From Arenicellales bacterium (GTDB taxonomy: Bacteria; Pseudomonadota; Gammaproteobacteria; Arenicellales; JAJDZL01), in contig OY282380.1 of assembly GCA_958295885.1 (NCBI GenBank), positions 3,472,001 through 3,536,000 of the forward strand: DNA of 64,000 nt, in the 5' to 3' direction. Under the pieces are notes generated by a model that did no database searches, was not told the DNA's origin, and saw only the letters and a program-made list of their open reading frames with translations. Shown here one piece after another: positions 27,152 to 37,597 of this stretch. A program made the translations under genes and the position numbers. The first letter of the stretch is position 1; each line of letters begins with the position of its first letter.

Positions 27152-29068
27152 ATGTCACTTTCTCCGAATGCCATACATGTTGAGAATCGCTCTATGCTGG
27201 ATAACTTGAAAAAGACTGACCAATTGGCGGAAGATAAATGCTTGCATCATCGTCATGGAAGCAAGCGCGAGATTCTGCGTGAGGTATTTGGGCACGATTC
27301 GTTCAGACCGAACCAGGAGGTTGTGATTGACACATTGAGTTCCGGTCGTAGTGTGCTAGCTGTGATGCCGACCGGTTCTGGAAAGTCACTTTGCTATCAG
27401 ATTCCGGCGCTGATGCACGAAGGACTCACCGTAGTGATCTCACCGCTGATTGCTCTGATGCGCGACCAAGTGAGCGCACTCAAGCTAGCCGGGGTTGACG
27501 CCGATACGATCAACTCATCGAGTGATCAATCAGCTAAGTACGCAGTATGGAAGCGTTTGAAAGGCGGTTCGCTGAAGCTGCTCTATCTTTCGCCTGAGAA
27601 ACTGATGACAGAGATGATGCTTGATACGCTCAAGAAGCAAAAGCTGACGCTGATCGCTGTTGATGAGGCGCATTGCATCTCTCAGTGGGGCCCCGCCTTT
27701 CGACCGGAGTACGCTGAACTTGCACAATTGAACAAAATTTTCCCGAAAATTCCAATCCTTGCGACTACGGCGACGGCGGACGAGGTGACTCGTTCGGAAA
27801 TTGTGAAACTTTTGTTCGCAGGTAATGCCGAAGTTCATGTGCAAGGGTTCGATCGACCCAACATCAAGCTGTCAGTCACTGCCAAAGTCGGGAATAAACG
27901 TCAATTGCTGGACTTCCTTACGCCACACAAAGGAACCAGTGGCATTGTCTACTGCTTGTCTCGGAAGAAAACCGAGGCAACGGCGACATTGCTTGAGAGT
28001 TGGGGCTTTCGTGCGCTTGCCTATCATGCCGGTATGAATAAAGATGAGCGTGATGCGAACCAGAACATTTTCATGACTGATCCTGGGGTTGTCATGGTGG
28101 CGACCATCGCTTTCGGTATGGGGATTGATAAGTCTGATATCCGATTTGTATTGCACGCGGATATGCCTGGGTCTATTGAGGCTTACTATCAGGAATTTGG
28201 TCGTGCCGGTCGTGATGGGGAACCTGCCGAAGCGCATATGCTGTTTGGGCTCGACGATATCCGTATGCGTCGTTTCTTCATTGACGAGGAAGATGTGGGT
28301 GAGGACCGACAGCGTCGACAGCGTCAACGATTGAATGCTCTGATTGGCTATTGCGAGTCTCCGACATGCCGCCGACGCGCCTTGCTCGCGTATTTCGGAG
28401 AATGGATTGATCCGTGTGGAAATTGCGATGTGTGTCTTGACCCTGCTGAACTTGCGGATGGGACGGAATACGGACGAATGGCGTTGTCTGCGATTTATCG
28501 TACCGGACAACGTTACGGTACTGTGCATATTATCGATGTTCTTCGAGGAAAGAAGACCAGGAAAGTCGCAAGCGCCGGCCATGATCACCTTCCGACCTTT
28601 GGAGTTGGGGAGGAGATAACAATCCAGGAGTGGCGTGCATTGATTCGCCAGCTTGTCAGCTCTGGATTTCTTATTCAGGATATTGCTGCGTATGGCGGCT
28701 TAAGGATTTCCGAAATTGGACGAGACCTGCTAAAGGGAAATTGCACCTTTGAATACTGCAGGCCAGTAAAGCTATCGCGTAGTCCAAAGACTCAGGAAGT
28801 GAACAAATTTTCGCAGTCAGCACACTTAAGTTCTGATGACAAATTACTGTTGGACAGACTTAAAGTGTTACGACTACAGCTAGCTAAAGAACGTGAAGTG
28901 CCTGCATATGTTATCTTTCACGATCGTTCACTTGAGTCAATGGCGCAAAGCCGTCCGGCAACGCGCAGAGAATTTGCTCAAGTTAATGGTGTCGGCGCGG
29001 CCAAATTACGTGATTTTGCTGACATCTTTCTTGCAGAGATCACAGGTAAGCCGGGAACCAGCTGTTGA
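27152..29068 (+). CDS. recQ: ATP-dependent DNA helicase RecQ
   Basis: A 638-residue superfamily 2 helicase that unwinds DNA 3' to 5' in recombination and repair. Motif I is PTGSGKSLCYQIP; motif II is VDEAHCISQWG; the aromatic-rich loop follows. Motif VI is EFGRAGRDG. Zinc-binding cysteines are in CESPTCRRRAL and CGNCDVC. A winged-helix domain and a C-terminal HRDC domain (LRLQLAKEREVPAYVIF) complete the family order. A start at 27194 (MLDNLKK) is an alternative. Length is close to that of E. coli RecQ, and the gene is intact. Confidence 0.95.
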   Translation: MSLSPNAIHVENRSMLDNLKKTDQLAEDKCLHHRHGSKREILREVFGHDSFRPNQEVVIDTLSSGRSVLAVMPTGSGKSLCYQIPALMHEGLTVVISPLIALMRDQVSALKLAGVDADTINSSSDQSAKYAVWKRLKGGSLKLLYLSPEKLMTEMMLDTLKKQKLTLIAVDEAHCISQWGPAFRPEYAELAQLNKIFPKIPILATTATADEVTRSEIVKLLFAGNAEVHVQGFDRPNIKLSVTAKVGNKRQLLDFLTPHKGTSGIVYCLSRKKTEATATLLESWGFRALAYHAGMNKDERDANQNIFMTDPGVVMVATIAFGMGIDKSDIRFVLHADMPGSIEAYYQEFGRAGRDGEPAEAHMLFGLDDIRMRRFFIDEEDVGEDRQRRQRQRLNALIGYCESPTCRRRALLAYFGEWIDPCGNCDVCLDPAELADGTEYGRMALSAIYRTGQRYGTVHIIDVLRGKKTRKVASAGHDHLPTFGVGEEITIQEWRALIRQLVSSGFLIQDIAAYGGLRISEIGRDLLKGNCTFEYCRPVKLSRSPKTQEVNKFSQSAHLSSDDKLLLDRLKVLRLQLAKEREVPAYVIFHDRSLESMAQSRPATRREFAQVNGVGAAKLRDFADIFLAEITGKPGTSC

Positions 29069-29233
29069 ATGTAAGGCGGAAGATTTGACCGAATTGAGAG
29101 TTGCGGTGAACAACTGTCAATCTAGCCTTACCCTAGTTTGGTAAAGACGTTACATTTGAGAGTCTCTTTTCATCCTTGTTTCAAAGGGATTTCGCAGATT
29201 TCACTTGAATATTCCAGACTCAATCTGACAGGT

Positions 29234-30710
29234 TCAAGTCCAGTTGGCATCTGCCAGCAAAGCATCAATGTCAAGAGCGCGCTCCAGTTCATAAGCCAGT
29301 TCATCCAGCGCCTGCTCGACCGATTCGAGATAGAGGAGCTCGGACGCCACCCCTTGCCGCAGCTGATTCAGCCATGCCGCACGAAATGAATCACTCCGGA
29401 ACAAGCCGTGCACGTAGCACCCCACAACATTGCCGTCGGCGCTGACCGCACCGTCCTCTCCGTCTGCAGTGCGAATGTATCGGCGCTGCGTATCGGCTCC
29501 AGTGGTCTTGCCCATGTGAATTTCGTAGCCGACCACTGGTTTGCGGTTATCTAGACATTCTCCGCTTAACGGACGCACCGTCTTGTCTGTCAGCATTTCA
29601 GTTTCAACATCCAGCAGACCCAGTCCGTCCACTTCTTCGGGCGGGCCCTCGACCCCATGCAGATCGCGGATTCTGCGACCCAGTATCTGGTAGCCGCCGC
29701 AAAGGCCGATCACCTTTCGTCCCGCCCGCGCATGGGCAATGATGTCATGGTCCCAGCCCTGTTCTCGCAGGAATCGAAGATCGCCCAACGTCGAATTTGT
29801 TCCCGGCAGTATGACAGCATCTGAATCCCGCGGAATGGGCGTACCGGGCGGCACGAAAACCAGCTCAACATTTCGTTCCATTCGCAGTGGGTCGTAATCG
29901 TCCGAGTTGGCGATGCGAGAAAGCATCGGCACGGCTATCTTCAAAATCTGCTCTTCGGTTTCCGGTGTTTCATTCGAAAGCTGCTCCACCACCACTGCGT
30001 CTTCCTGCGGCAGTCGACGAGCGGATTTCAGACACGGAATCACATCGCGCAGGGCCACGATGTTCGTTTCTCTATATCGCGCCTGCCATCGTCAAACAGC
30101 GTGATGTCGCCGCGGAACTTGTTGACAATAAAACTGCGTATCAGTGCGAATCAGCTTGCTCCAGCACTACTTTCGTACCAACGAGTGATGCAATGACGCC
30201 ACCTCGCTCAATGTCAGCCAGCAGGCAGACGGGCACCTTTGCCGCGCGGGCAAAACCCATGTTGGCAATGTCTCATTCGCGCAGATTTGTTTCTGCCGCG
30301 CTTCCCGCGCCTTCCACCAAAACGAGATCGAACGTTTCGGTCAGTTTCCTGAAACTTTGCATGACTGGCGTCATCAAGGCCAGTCGTTGAACGATATAGT
30401 CTCTCGCCCCAAGATTGGAAATCGCCCTGCCATGAACGATCACCTGTGCCACTTGGTCGGTTTGAGGTTTCAGTAGAACGGGATTTAAATCGACTGACAG
30501 TTCCACGCCAGCGGCCCGGGCCTGCAGCGCCTGGGCTCGGCCGACTTCACCACCGCCAGGACATGCGGCGGCATTGTTTGACATATTCTGTGGCTGGAAG
30601 GGTGCGACGCTGATGCCGCGGTGTCTGGCCACCCGACACAGTCCGGCAACAATAATGAATTTTCCGACGTCAGACCCAGTCCCTTGGATCATCAGCGCCG
30701 CGCGTTTCAT
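29234..30710 (-). pseudogene. cobQ: Cobyric acid synthase pseudogene
   Basis: CobQ amidates cobyrinic acid diamide at four carboxylates. The N-terminal part (30710-30273) has [12 protein letters not shown], where the usual Ser of the P-loop-like site is Phe, and the [11 protein letters not shown] motif, then a TGA inside [12 protein letters not shown]. The frame continues to LEQADS, shifts to give IRSFIVNKFRGDITLF, and shifts again into 29234-30058, which holds the glutaminase-like domain with VIGLCGGYQILG and the His of YVHGLFRS. One nonsense codon and two frameshifts make it dead as written. It lies 7 kb from the main cobalamin locus and on the opposite strand. Confidence 0.9.
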
Positions 30711-31129
30711 GGCTGCAGATTTCTCTTCGTATTCAGTGGCGTCGTTAACCGTTCCAAGCTCAAGTCATCAGATAAATTTTTGGATTGTTCGATCAGTTTC
30801 CAGACTCGCAGTCCGCAGTCTTAACTCCGTGCTGCCGCGGATTGAATTCCGATGGCACATTAAAATATATGCAATACCGCGAACTGAGTATGTCGCTGAT
30901 TGAAGTCACTGTCGCTGCGGGAATGCTGCGAATGAATCAAAACGATCACCCATTGATTGAAACACCGCGCAGATGAGGCAGCTGTGCTGTCAGAAGCAGT
31001 TTTCACTCCACCGGCGGAACCTTTGCTGGCAAAGACTGCACCTCGGACCCGAGGCCAGCTGGGGCGAACACGAGACCAGCGACCGCGGTCAAGATTGCGC
31101 GCAGTGCAAAAAGATCAAGAGTTGGTACG
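30711..31129. other. Intergenic stretch upstream of cobQ pseudogene
   Basis: About 420 bp with no supported gene. Fragments in several frames do not resemble known families. No cobalamin riboswitch is seen upstream of cobQ. Confidence 0.4.
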
Positions 31130-31645
31130 GCTAGTGGAGCGCGTCAGGCTCGACAAGAACCGTCGCATCTTCACCCCTATGCCGCGTCACACCGCCACCT
31201 AGCAAATGGGCTGCAGTCAGCGCACCTCGCCGGAGCGAATTTTTTCGATTCGACCAGGGCTGCCGTTTCGAGCGGGACTATATGCTTGTGAAGATGAAAA
31301 TGCAAACCCGCGTCAACATAGCCATCGCCATCATAATGGGGATGGCTTATTATCAGGCAGACTGGAAACATCAGATGCGCTCACTGGTCTAAACTTGGGG
31401 CCTGCTCTAAGTAGCCTAGCCGCCGCCTGATCGCAAAAGGATCATCGCCCATTACGCTGGCGAGGCCATGGCGCGCCTGAAATCCGAAAAATAAGTGCCA
31501 CCACCTGTTTTTACGAACTGCTCAAGGGCATTCGCGTCGGTTCGATTGAAATTGACCGGGCAAAAGCTTGGAAATTCGTAAAATAAGCCGTCAAATGAAT
31601 AATTGTGAGAGATTCAGAACATGTTTTTAAGAATTCAGTCAACTC
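31130..31645 (+). mobile_element. IS1182-like 3'-end remnant, second copy
   Basis: About 516 bp homologous in inverted orientation to 5878-6400. It encodes broken pieces of the same transposase C-terminus (VRLDKNRRIFTPMPR, then RTSPERIF, then METRV-like sequence) with stops and frameshifts. The match continues through the noncoding tail to TCAACTC at 31645, which defines the element end. The 5' part is missing or too diverged to see. Confidence 0.75.
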
Positions 31646-31710
31646 CAAATTGTCATGAAAACCTCTACAGCACAACTGCCTCTTTACTCTCAATCCAGAG
31701 AGGGGGAGAA

Positions 31711-32077
31711 GATGTACTTTACAATGCTCGCTTTGGACCTTGCAAAGAGCATTTTTCGTGATGTGATCATTTAAGTCCGCAATCAAGTAATCACGCAAGG
31801 GATATTAAGGCCAAATCAGCTGCTGAACCAGCTGTCGAATCTGGAAGTGGATCAGATCGCAATGGAAGCGGGTTCCACTTCCCACTATTGGAGTAGGAAG
31901 CTGCTGGAGCTGATTCCGCTACATGAAGCGAAACAATATGTAAAAAGTCAGAAATACGATTTGAATGATGCGCTCGCCATCACCGAAACAGTACCGCGGC
32001 AGGTGCTGAACGATTCAGTCCCGGAGCATAGATTACAAATGCGCAGGTCTCACCGTGTTTCAGCACTGGGGACATAG
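31711..32077 (+). pseudogene. IS110-family transposase N-terminal remnant
   Basis: Begins MYFTMLALDLAKSIFRDV, the RuvC-like first Asp region of an IS110 transposase, then an in-frame TAA. It continues LRPNQLLNQLSNLEVDQIAM, EAGSTSHYWSRKLLEL and YVKSQKYDLNDALAI. The conserved EA.G..HYW and K.D..DA motifs identify the family. The catalytic C-terminal half is absent. It is from a different subgroup than the intact IS110 at 58.7 kb. Confidence 0.75.
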
Positions 32078-32399
32078 AAAGTTGAAAGCATTCCTGCTCT
32101 CGTAGAATTTCAATTCAGAGCGAATCATCAATTTCAATTGAATGACCGAGCGAGCGATTCAATTTCGATTCCGTTCAAGCCGACATGGTGATTCTTTTAC
32201 AGCCTCCAATCTTGCAACTCGCTTGCCGCGGTGCAATTCGCACTCAACGTTGATGCAGTGGAAATGCTCGACCAATCCAAATAAAATCATTCAAAATTAA
32301 CATCTCCGAGAACTAGCTTGCCCAATTTGGGGCGAGTTGTTATTGCGTCAGGACAAGTCTTGGAATTGGGGAATGCTATGAAATAATGAAATAGTTGAA
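32078..32399. other. Intergenic stretch before the group II intron remnant
   Basis: About 320 bp of AT-rich DNA. No gene or RNA is supported. It may include the eroded 3' part of the IS110 copy and the 5' flank of the intron. Confidence 0.35.
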
Positions 32400-33895
32400 A
32401 CCACTCATCGCAACCCAACAGGTTCGACTCCTGTCCGGCAAAGGCACAGCCTGCCAGCCGGAAGCGAGTGTTGCATGGCAGTCGGCAACGGCTGTCGTGA
32501 AGCGTACACAGCGGGCGATGAAGCGTCCTATTGAGCCTCGAAGTCGCTATCGATGGCGCTTTCAGTGTTAACTAGCTGGGAGCAGCATCATCTGATTGAC
32601 ATCGACTGGATGCGTGAGGCGTATCGGCGCACGCGCAAGGACGGTGCTGCGGGCATTGACGGTGTAACGGCGGCAGACTACAAGGAGAACTTGGATTCCA
32701 ATTTGGAAGACTTGCTGAATCGGATGAAGTCAGGCCGTTATGTTGCGCCGCCGGTGCGCAGGCACTACCTACCAAGCCGATGGAACGAAGCGGCCGCTGG
32801 GCATACCTACGTTCGAGGACAAGGTAGCACAAAGGGCGGTGGTGATGCTTTTGGAGTCGATTTATGAGCAGGATTTCAAGTCATGCTCGTATGGCTTGAG
32901 GCCGGGACGGTCGTGCCACGATGCGCTGAATGCACTGCGTAAGGGCATCATGGCAGCGCGTCAGCAGTGGGTTTTAGACGCAGACTTGAGGAAGTATTTC
33001 GACAGTCTGAGTCATGCCCGACTGCGTGAGATTCTCGACCTGCGGATCAAGGACGGCGTAATCAGACGCATGATTGACAAATGGCTCAATGCCGGAATAA
33101 TGGATGACGGAGAATGGGTTCGCCCATCAGCGGGCTCGCCGCAAGGCGGGGTAATCTCTCCCTTAGTGTCAAATGTTGATCTGCACACGGTGCTGGATGA
33201 ATGGTTTGAGGAGGTGGTGTTGCCGCGCATGGGGTCGAGTTGTCGGCTGGTGAGATATGCGGACGAATTCGTCATGCTGTTGCGTGAAAAACGCGATGCG
33301 ATGCGAGTGCTGAAAGTGCTGGGCAAGCGGCTTGGGAAATACGGGCTTACGCTCCATGAGACCAAGACGCGCTTTATCGACTTTCGAGTACCGCAGGAGG
33401 CAGGGTTGCATAACAATGCCAGTTTCGACTTTCTCGGTTTCACCCATGTTTGGGGAACCTCGCGGAAAGGCAGCAAGGTGTTGCGGCAACTGACCTCGAA
33501 GTCGCGGTTTGCGCGAGCCGTGAAATCGGTCTCGCAGTGGTGCAGGGCGAACCGGCATCGGCCGCTTGCAGAACAGCACGCCCGTTTGGCGCGTGTTGTT
33601 CGCGGTCATTGTGCCTATTTATGGGATTACGGGGAATCGAAGACGTATACGGTGTTTACGGAATCAGGTTGAACGTGCATGGAAGACGGCGCTATTGCGC
33701 CGTAGCCGTGACGGTCGTCTGAACTGGATACGTATGGCGGCTGTTCTGCGTAACTTTCCGTTGCCTTCTGCGCGTGTTGTGCATTCGATTTATGCCGGTT
33801 GAGCGAACCTGTTGCAGGAGGAACCGAGTGCGTCAATCGCGCACGCTCGGGTCTGTGAGGAGCGGGGCCCGGTAAAGACCCCGCTTACTCGGCCC
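32400..33895 (+). mobile_element. Degenerate group II intron
   Basis: A retroelement with RNA parts around a reverse transcriptase. Upstream of the protein, structured sequence includes CAGCCGGAAGCGAGTGTTGC and GAAGCGTACAC, typical of bacterial group II introns. Downstream, 33825-33880 looks like domain V (CCGAGTGCG ... CGCACGCTCGG) followed by a domain VI-like hairpin (GCGGGG ... CCCCGC). The 5' boundary with a GTGYG start was not found, so the intron may be 5'-truncated. The encoded protein is frameshifted. Confidence 0.7.
32553..33802 (+). pseudogene. Group II intron reverse transcriptase/maturase, frameshifted
   Basis: The N-terminal part (32553-32867) has GAAGIDGVTAADYKENL and MKSGRYVAPPVRRHYLP. 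A frameshift follows, and the frame at 32740-33672 carries GTKRPLGIPTFEDKVAQRAV, the SYGLRPGRSCHDAL motif and SPQGGVISPL. The catalytic box reads YADEF, where the family has YADD; the second Asp is Glu. A T-run frameshift moves the end to GITGNRRRIRC and WIRMAAVLRNFPLPSARVV. Both frameshifts and the changed active site indicate that it is inactive. Confidence 0.85.
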
Positions 33896-33959
33896 TTTTA
33901 TGTAGAATATAATCGGTTGTTTTAAAGGCAATTCCATGAATTTCCAGTATTAGCAGAAA

Positions 33960-35144
33960 ATGGCTATGTCACACATTCCTGTAAATTCAGAAATACTTCG
34001 TTGGGCTCGGGAAGGGTTGAATTTTTCGCGTGTTGAAGTCGCAAAAAAAATGAATAAGCCGGAAGAACATATTGTTGCTTGGGAAACAGGAAATTCTGCA
34101 CCAACCTACGTTCAACTGGAACAGTTGGCCTCTGTTTATCATCGACCGGTTGCTTTGTTCTTCTTTCCAAACCCGCCTGATGAAGAATCAGTTGAAGAAA
34201 CATTTCGTACCCTGCCGTATCAGGAACTGGAAAGCATTTCCCCAAGAATTCGCCTGCTTATAAGAAAAGCGAGAATTCTACAGATTAATCTGGCGGAATT
34301 GTTTCAAGGTGTAATCGATCCCAGACGAAGAATCTTAGATGATTTGCAGATGGATGAAATGGACAATGTTGAAGAACGGGCCAATCAGGTTCGGTCTTAT
34401 CTGGAGATTGATTTAATCACCCAGAAAAGCTGGAATAATGTCAGAACTGCTTTCCAGCGTTGGCGCTCGTCTCTTGAATCGTGTGGAATTTTTGTATTTA
34501 AAGATTCCTTTAAAGAGCCAGGAGGAAGTAGAAGTCGTTATTCTGGTTTCTGTATCTATGATCAAAAGTTCCCGATTATCTTCATCAACAACAATGACAC
34601 ATATACTCGACAGGTTTTTACCTTGTTCCACGAATTAGCTCACTTGCTGATGAAGTCTAGCGAAATTGATATTCGAATGGATGAGTATGAACGTCACGAA
34701 ACCCAAGATAACAAAAATATTGAGGTCACATGCAATAAATTTGCAGGCGAATTTTTAGTTCCGAGGCGCGACTTTCAAAATTATCTGGACCGTGATCTCA
34801 TAAACTCGAATATTGATGATTTCATCGTAGAAATGGCTCGTAAGTATCACGTGAGTCGTGAGGCAGTTTTGAGGAAACTTGTGGATTGCGAAATTTCAAA
34901 TCCGAACGTCTACGACCGAAAAGTCAGCCAGTGGTCAAATCAAACAGGCAGTCAGCAAAGCGGAGGCGGAAATTACTACCTGACAAAAATTGCATATTTA
35001 GGAGATCGATACATATCTGCCGTCTTCTGGAACTACAGTCAAAGACGAATAACGATTGAGCAGGCAGCGGACTACTTGGACATGAAAGTGAAAAACGTGA
35101 CTGGCTTGGAAGACAGGTTCCTGAAACTTAGATTTTCTGGGTGA
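33960..35144 (+). CDS. XRE-ImmA/IrrE protein paired with a DUF4411 gene
   Basis: A 394-residue protein with an N-terminal HTH (NFSRVEVAKKMNKPEEHIVA) and a central ImmA/IrrE zinc peptidase domain, with the motif in LFHELAHLLM and a third ligand region in CNKFAGEFLVP. XRE-ImmA genes next to DUF4411 genes form a known type of toxin-antitoxin-like pair in which this is the presumed antitoxin. The frame is intact. The start ATG follows closely on the group II intron end. It differs clearly from the XRE-ImmA protein at 13.7 kb. Confidence 0.85.
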   Translation: MAMSHIPVNSEILRWAREGLNFSRVEVAKKMNKPEEHIVAWETGNSAPTYVQLEQLASVYHRPVALFFFPNPPDEESVEETFRTLPYQELESISPRIRLLIRKARILQINLAELFQGVIDPRRRILDDLQMDEMDNVEERANQVRSYLEIDLITQKSWNNVRTAFQRWRSSLESCGIFVFKDSFKEPGGSRSRYSGFCIYDQKFPIIFINNNDTYTRQVFTLFHELAHLLMKSSEIDIRMDEYERHETQDNKNIEVTCNKFAGEFLVPRRDFQNYLDRDLINSNIDDFIVEMARKYHVSREAVLRKLVDCEISNPNVYDRKVSQWSNQTGSQQSGGGNYYLTKIAYLGDRYISAVFWNYSQRRITIEQAADYLDMKVKNVTGLEDRFLKLRFSG

Positions 35145-35453
35145 TAAGCATGGGATTAAATGCAAGAGTAGCGAGGTCAGTTCGCAGAACAGTTCATTAT
35201 TGATTTCATACTGACGATTAAGCATATTGCCTGCAGCTTTTCACTTTGTCCTGTACATGCTAGGATGCATGATACTGCGCGGTTAATTCACTTCAAGAAG
35301 AGAATGAACTGATAAGGCCGCAATGAAAATCGTTAATTTGGGTCTCGGGATTTGAGGTAGTTCGAGCAAACATAGTAGGTTTGCTAAGTAAGAGTGTCTC
35401 GAAGACGTTCAAACTAAATGAAAAATTAAGTGTAAAGATTCACAAAGTTTCTA
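35145..35453. other. Intergenic stretch between XRE-ImmA and DUF4411 genes
   Basis: About 310 bp with no gene. In many related pairs the two genes are nearly contiguous, so this long gap may hold inserted DNA; nothing in it is recognisable. Confidence 0.4.
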
Positions 35454-35939
35454 ATGTCTAAAAATCCCAGATTCTACGTATTTGACACCGGGCCATTTAT
35501 AATTATGTTTCGATACTACTATCGTAGTATTTTCCCGTCTTTTTGGTCAGAGTTGGAACGTTTGATAGATGCTCGTCTTATAACTTCAACGCGGGAGGTG
35601 AAAAGAGAATTGGAACGAGGTGAAGATGAGGCAGAAAATTGGTGTAAGCAAAATCGAAGTTTATTTGTTACACCGTCGAATCAGGAACTTAATTTCGTTG
35701 CAGAAATTTTTAAGGTTCCGCATTTCCAAAATTTGATGAGTAGGAAAGACAGAAACTCCAAAAACCCAATAGCCGACCCGTTTGTAATCGCACGTTCCAA
35801 ATGTCTAAACAATAGTTGTGTTGTAACCACTGAGAGATTAAAGCCTAATGCATCAAGAATCCCCAATATTTGTAATTACTTTTGATATCGAGTGCATCAA
35901 TTTAAAACAGTTCATGGAATTTGAAAAGTTGAAATTTTA
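35454..35939 (+). pseudogene. DUF4411 PIN-like toxin candidate, C-terminus frameshifted
   Basis: The open part is 143 residues: MSKNPRFYVFDTGPFIIMFR, with the PIN-like first Asp in VFDTGPF, then STREVKRELERGED and ADPFVIARSK. After NICNYF it stops. One T fewer in the TTTT run at the stop would give DIECINLKQFMEFEKLKF, which is what the family C-terminus looks like. The protein is therefore 18 residues short through a single-base change in a homopolymer, or the sequence has an error there. All acidic candidate active-site residues are retained. Confidence 0.75.
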
Positions 35940-36355
35940 ATTGACAATCTGAATCTCAACCGTACTCCAGATCAATACACACTCTGATTTCTCAGGTTTC
36001 CAGGTTCATAAATGAATAGAAAATAGACTGGCAGATTTGACGAATGGCGCTTAGGGGGCGGTATCTAGTTCGTCGCCTTCGCTACAGGTCTGAATCAAAC
36101 GCCTGCAGTTAAATTTCTTCACTAACGCTAATCAAACCGGACATCAGTGCGAAACTCGATGACCTGAACGAGTTTCAAGTGTCGCGCAACTGATGAGTTA
36201 CACCGTTCCAGTAGCCTCGAAACATTCGTTCGATAAACGCCTTCGCTCCTCGATAATCGGATTTAGAATCTCAAAACTGGAAAATTCACTTAGATTTTGT
36301 GGGGGAAAGTATTTTTCGGAACTGAAACTCAGAACATAGATTCAATGTATCACTA
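35940..36355. other. Intergenic stretch, no supported gene
   Basis: About 415 bp. On the minus strand near 36180-36250 a short frame gives AFIERMFRGYWNGV, faintly like the end of an integrase-core transposase, but it is too short to assign. Confidence 0.35.
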
Positions 36356-36876
36356 TCAACGTAGTTCTCTCTGAGCTTCTTCCAATTTCTTCAAAAATAT
36401 TCTTTCTGGCTTTATGACTTTGGTATAGCCGACAGAGGTATGAATTTGTGCGCGGAGTGTCTCCAAGGGGTAATCTGCAATTATTCTTTCGACGAAATCT
36501 GTAAACCAGTCTGGGGAGTCCTTAAATTTAACCATGAACAATGCATTTTCCCCATACTCGATTTTCTTCGGATAGTTATCTCGTGTTGAACGAGTCAGTG
36601 TTTGAATTGAATGCTGCCTGTTCTTTTTTTATCTATACGCCAACCAATGCTATTTATAGTTACGGGTCGTTCCCCGAGATTCGTTACATCAAAATCCAAA
36701 CACTCTTCTGCAACGCCATTACCAATGAGTAGACGATGACCAACCCGAGCTTCCAGCTTAATTTTCTCGCTACGACGAGCCAGCCAAAGGGCAACGCCAA
36801 CGGCAGCGAATGTTCCGATTCCAGCGACCCAAGTTCCAAGCAATTCTAGAATTCTCATTGTTTGATCAAATGACAT
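36356..36876 (-). pseudogene. Small membrane protein, frameshifted
   Basis: Two adjacent frames form one gene. The first (36876-36595) starts MSFDQTMRILELLG, has one transmembrane helix (GTWVAGIGTFAAVGVALWLA), a basic RRSEKIKLEARVG stretch and the DVTNLGERPVTINSIGWRI motif of a family of hypothetical membrane proteins. The second resumes as NYPKKIEYGENALFMVKF and ends PERIFLKKLEEAQRELR. The family normally joins these. One shift near 36600 separates them. The function is unknown. Confidence 0.65.
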
Positions 36877-36989
36877 ATCAGTTTCTAGTCTTAGTTACAG
36901 GATTTTTTCAATTAAAACTTAATAATCTTAACCGAAGATGAAAGTGTAATTGCCTCCTTGAAAGCGAAGTCAGGTTAATTCAGCTGATC

Positions 36990-37239
36990 TTCAAGGAGGT
37001 TAGTGTTTGATGCGATAAGCCGAAAATTAACAACGCAGTTGGGTGACACCGTCATTGGAGACATCTTCATTGATCGGAAGTCGCGTGATAACATTCCGAC
37101 GGTGCTCCAAGGTATGCAATGGCGTTTACACTCACGAAGCCGGCGTAAACAGGTGTTCGAACTGATGCATAAAAGTTTGGCTGGGTTATGGCTTAACCCG
37201 AAACTGAATGGAATGATCGGTTGCAGAACGTATTTCTAG
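36990..37239 (+). pseudogene. ISNCY-like transposase N-terminal fragment
   Basis: About 250 bp encoding LTTQLGDTVIGDIFIDRKSR, DNIPTVLQGMQ and RRKQVFELMHKSL, which match the start of ISNCY-group transposases (RSRDDIP..LRGLQ). The rest of the transposase is missing. Start and end are approximate. Confidence 0.55.
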
Positions 37240-37412
37240 CTCAACTTCAACGAAATAAATATAGGCATGTGCATGAAGCGCAACTGACCGCCAACAGCCG
37301 CAACGCATCAAACTGTTGACGATAGATTCTAGCCGGGCGTCGAATGTCAAAAATTCGCGGACCGCAATTGCCTCGCAGATTCAATAAATTCCTGCCTGTC
37401 CCACCTTGTATA

Positions 37413-37418
37413 TATAAT
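37413..37418 (+). promoter_or_regulatory. Minus-10 box candidate for the TonB transcript
   Basis: A perfect TATAAT 12 bp upstream of the riboswitch 5' part, with a poor TTCCTG at about 18 bp upstream. The position fits transcription starting just before the cobalamin aptamer. Confidence 0.5.
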
Positions 37419-37429
37419 CGCTGACAGCA

Positions 37430-37597
37430 GTGGTTCCTATATTTGGGAAGCAATATGGAACAGGGTAAGGATTGACCGATGCCTTGGCTGCCCCCGCAAC
37501 TGTGTGCGGATAGCGACGGCTCAACAACGCCACTGGGAAACTGGGAAGGCCGAGCACAAGCAATAACCCGCAAGCCAGGAAACCTGCCACTGCCAGC
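37430..37597 (+). ncRNA. Cobalamin riboswitch 1 (upstream of tonB-like gene)
   Basis: Contains the conserved core in order: GGTTCC at the 5' arm, GGCTGCCCCCGCAACTGTG (B12 box partner), GCCACTGGG, GGGAAGGCC and the B12 box AAGCCAGGAAACCTGCC. Binding of a cobalamin would shut down the downstream TonB gene. Its sequence differs from riboswitches 2 and 3 outside the core. Confidence 0.93.

Noticed and set aside
31511-31798. 95-codon minus-strand frame
   Set aside because: It is antisense to the IS1182-like and IS110 remnants and has no recognisable features.
32418-32434. tRNA-like T-arm (ACAGG stem, TTCGACT loop)
   Set aside because: No matching acceptor, D or anticodon arms are found upstream. 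The position fits a structural hairpin of the group II intron RNA.
36180-36250. IS3-type integrase-core fragment on the minus strand
   Set aside because: Only about 20 residues with weak resemblance; not enough to call.
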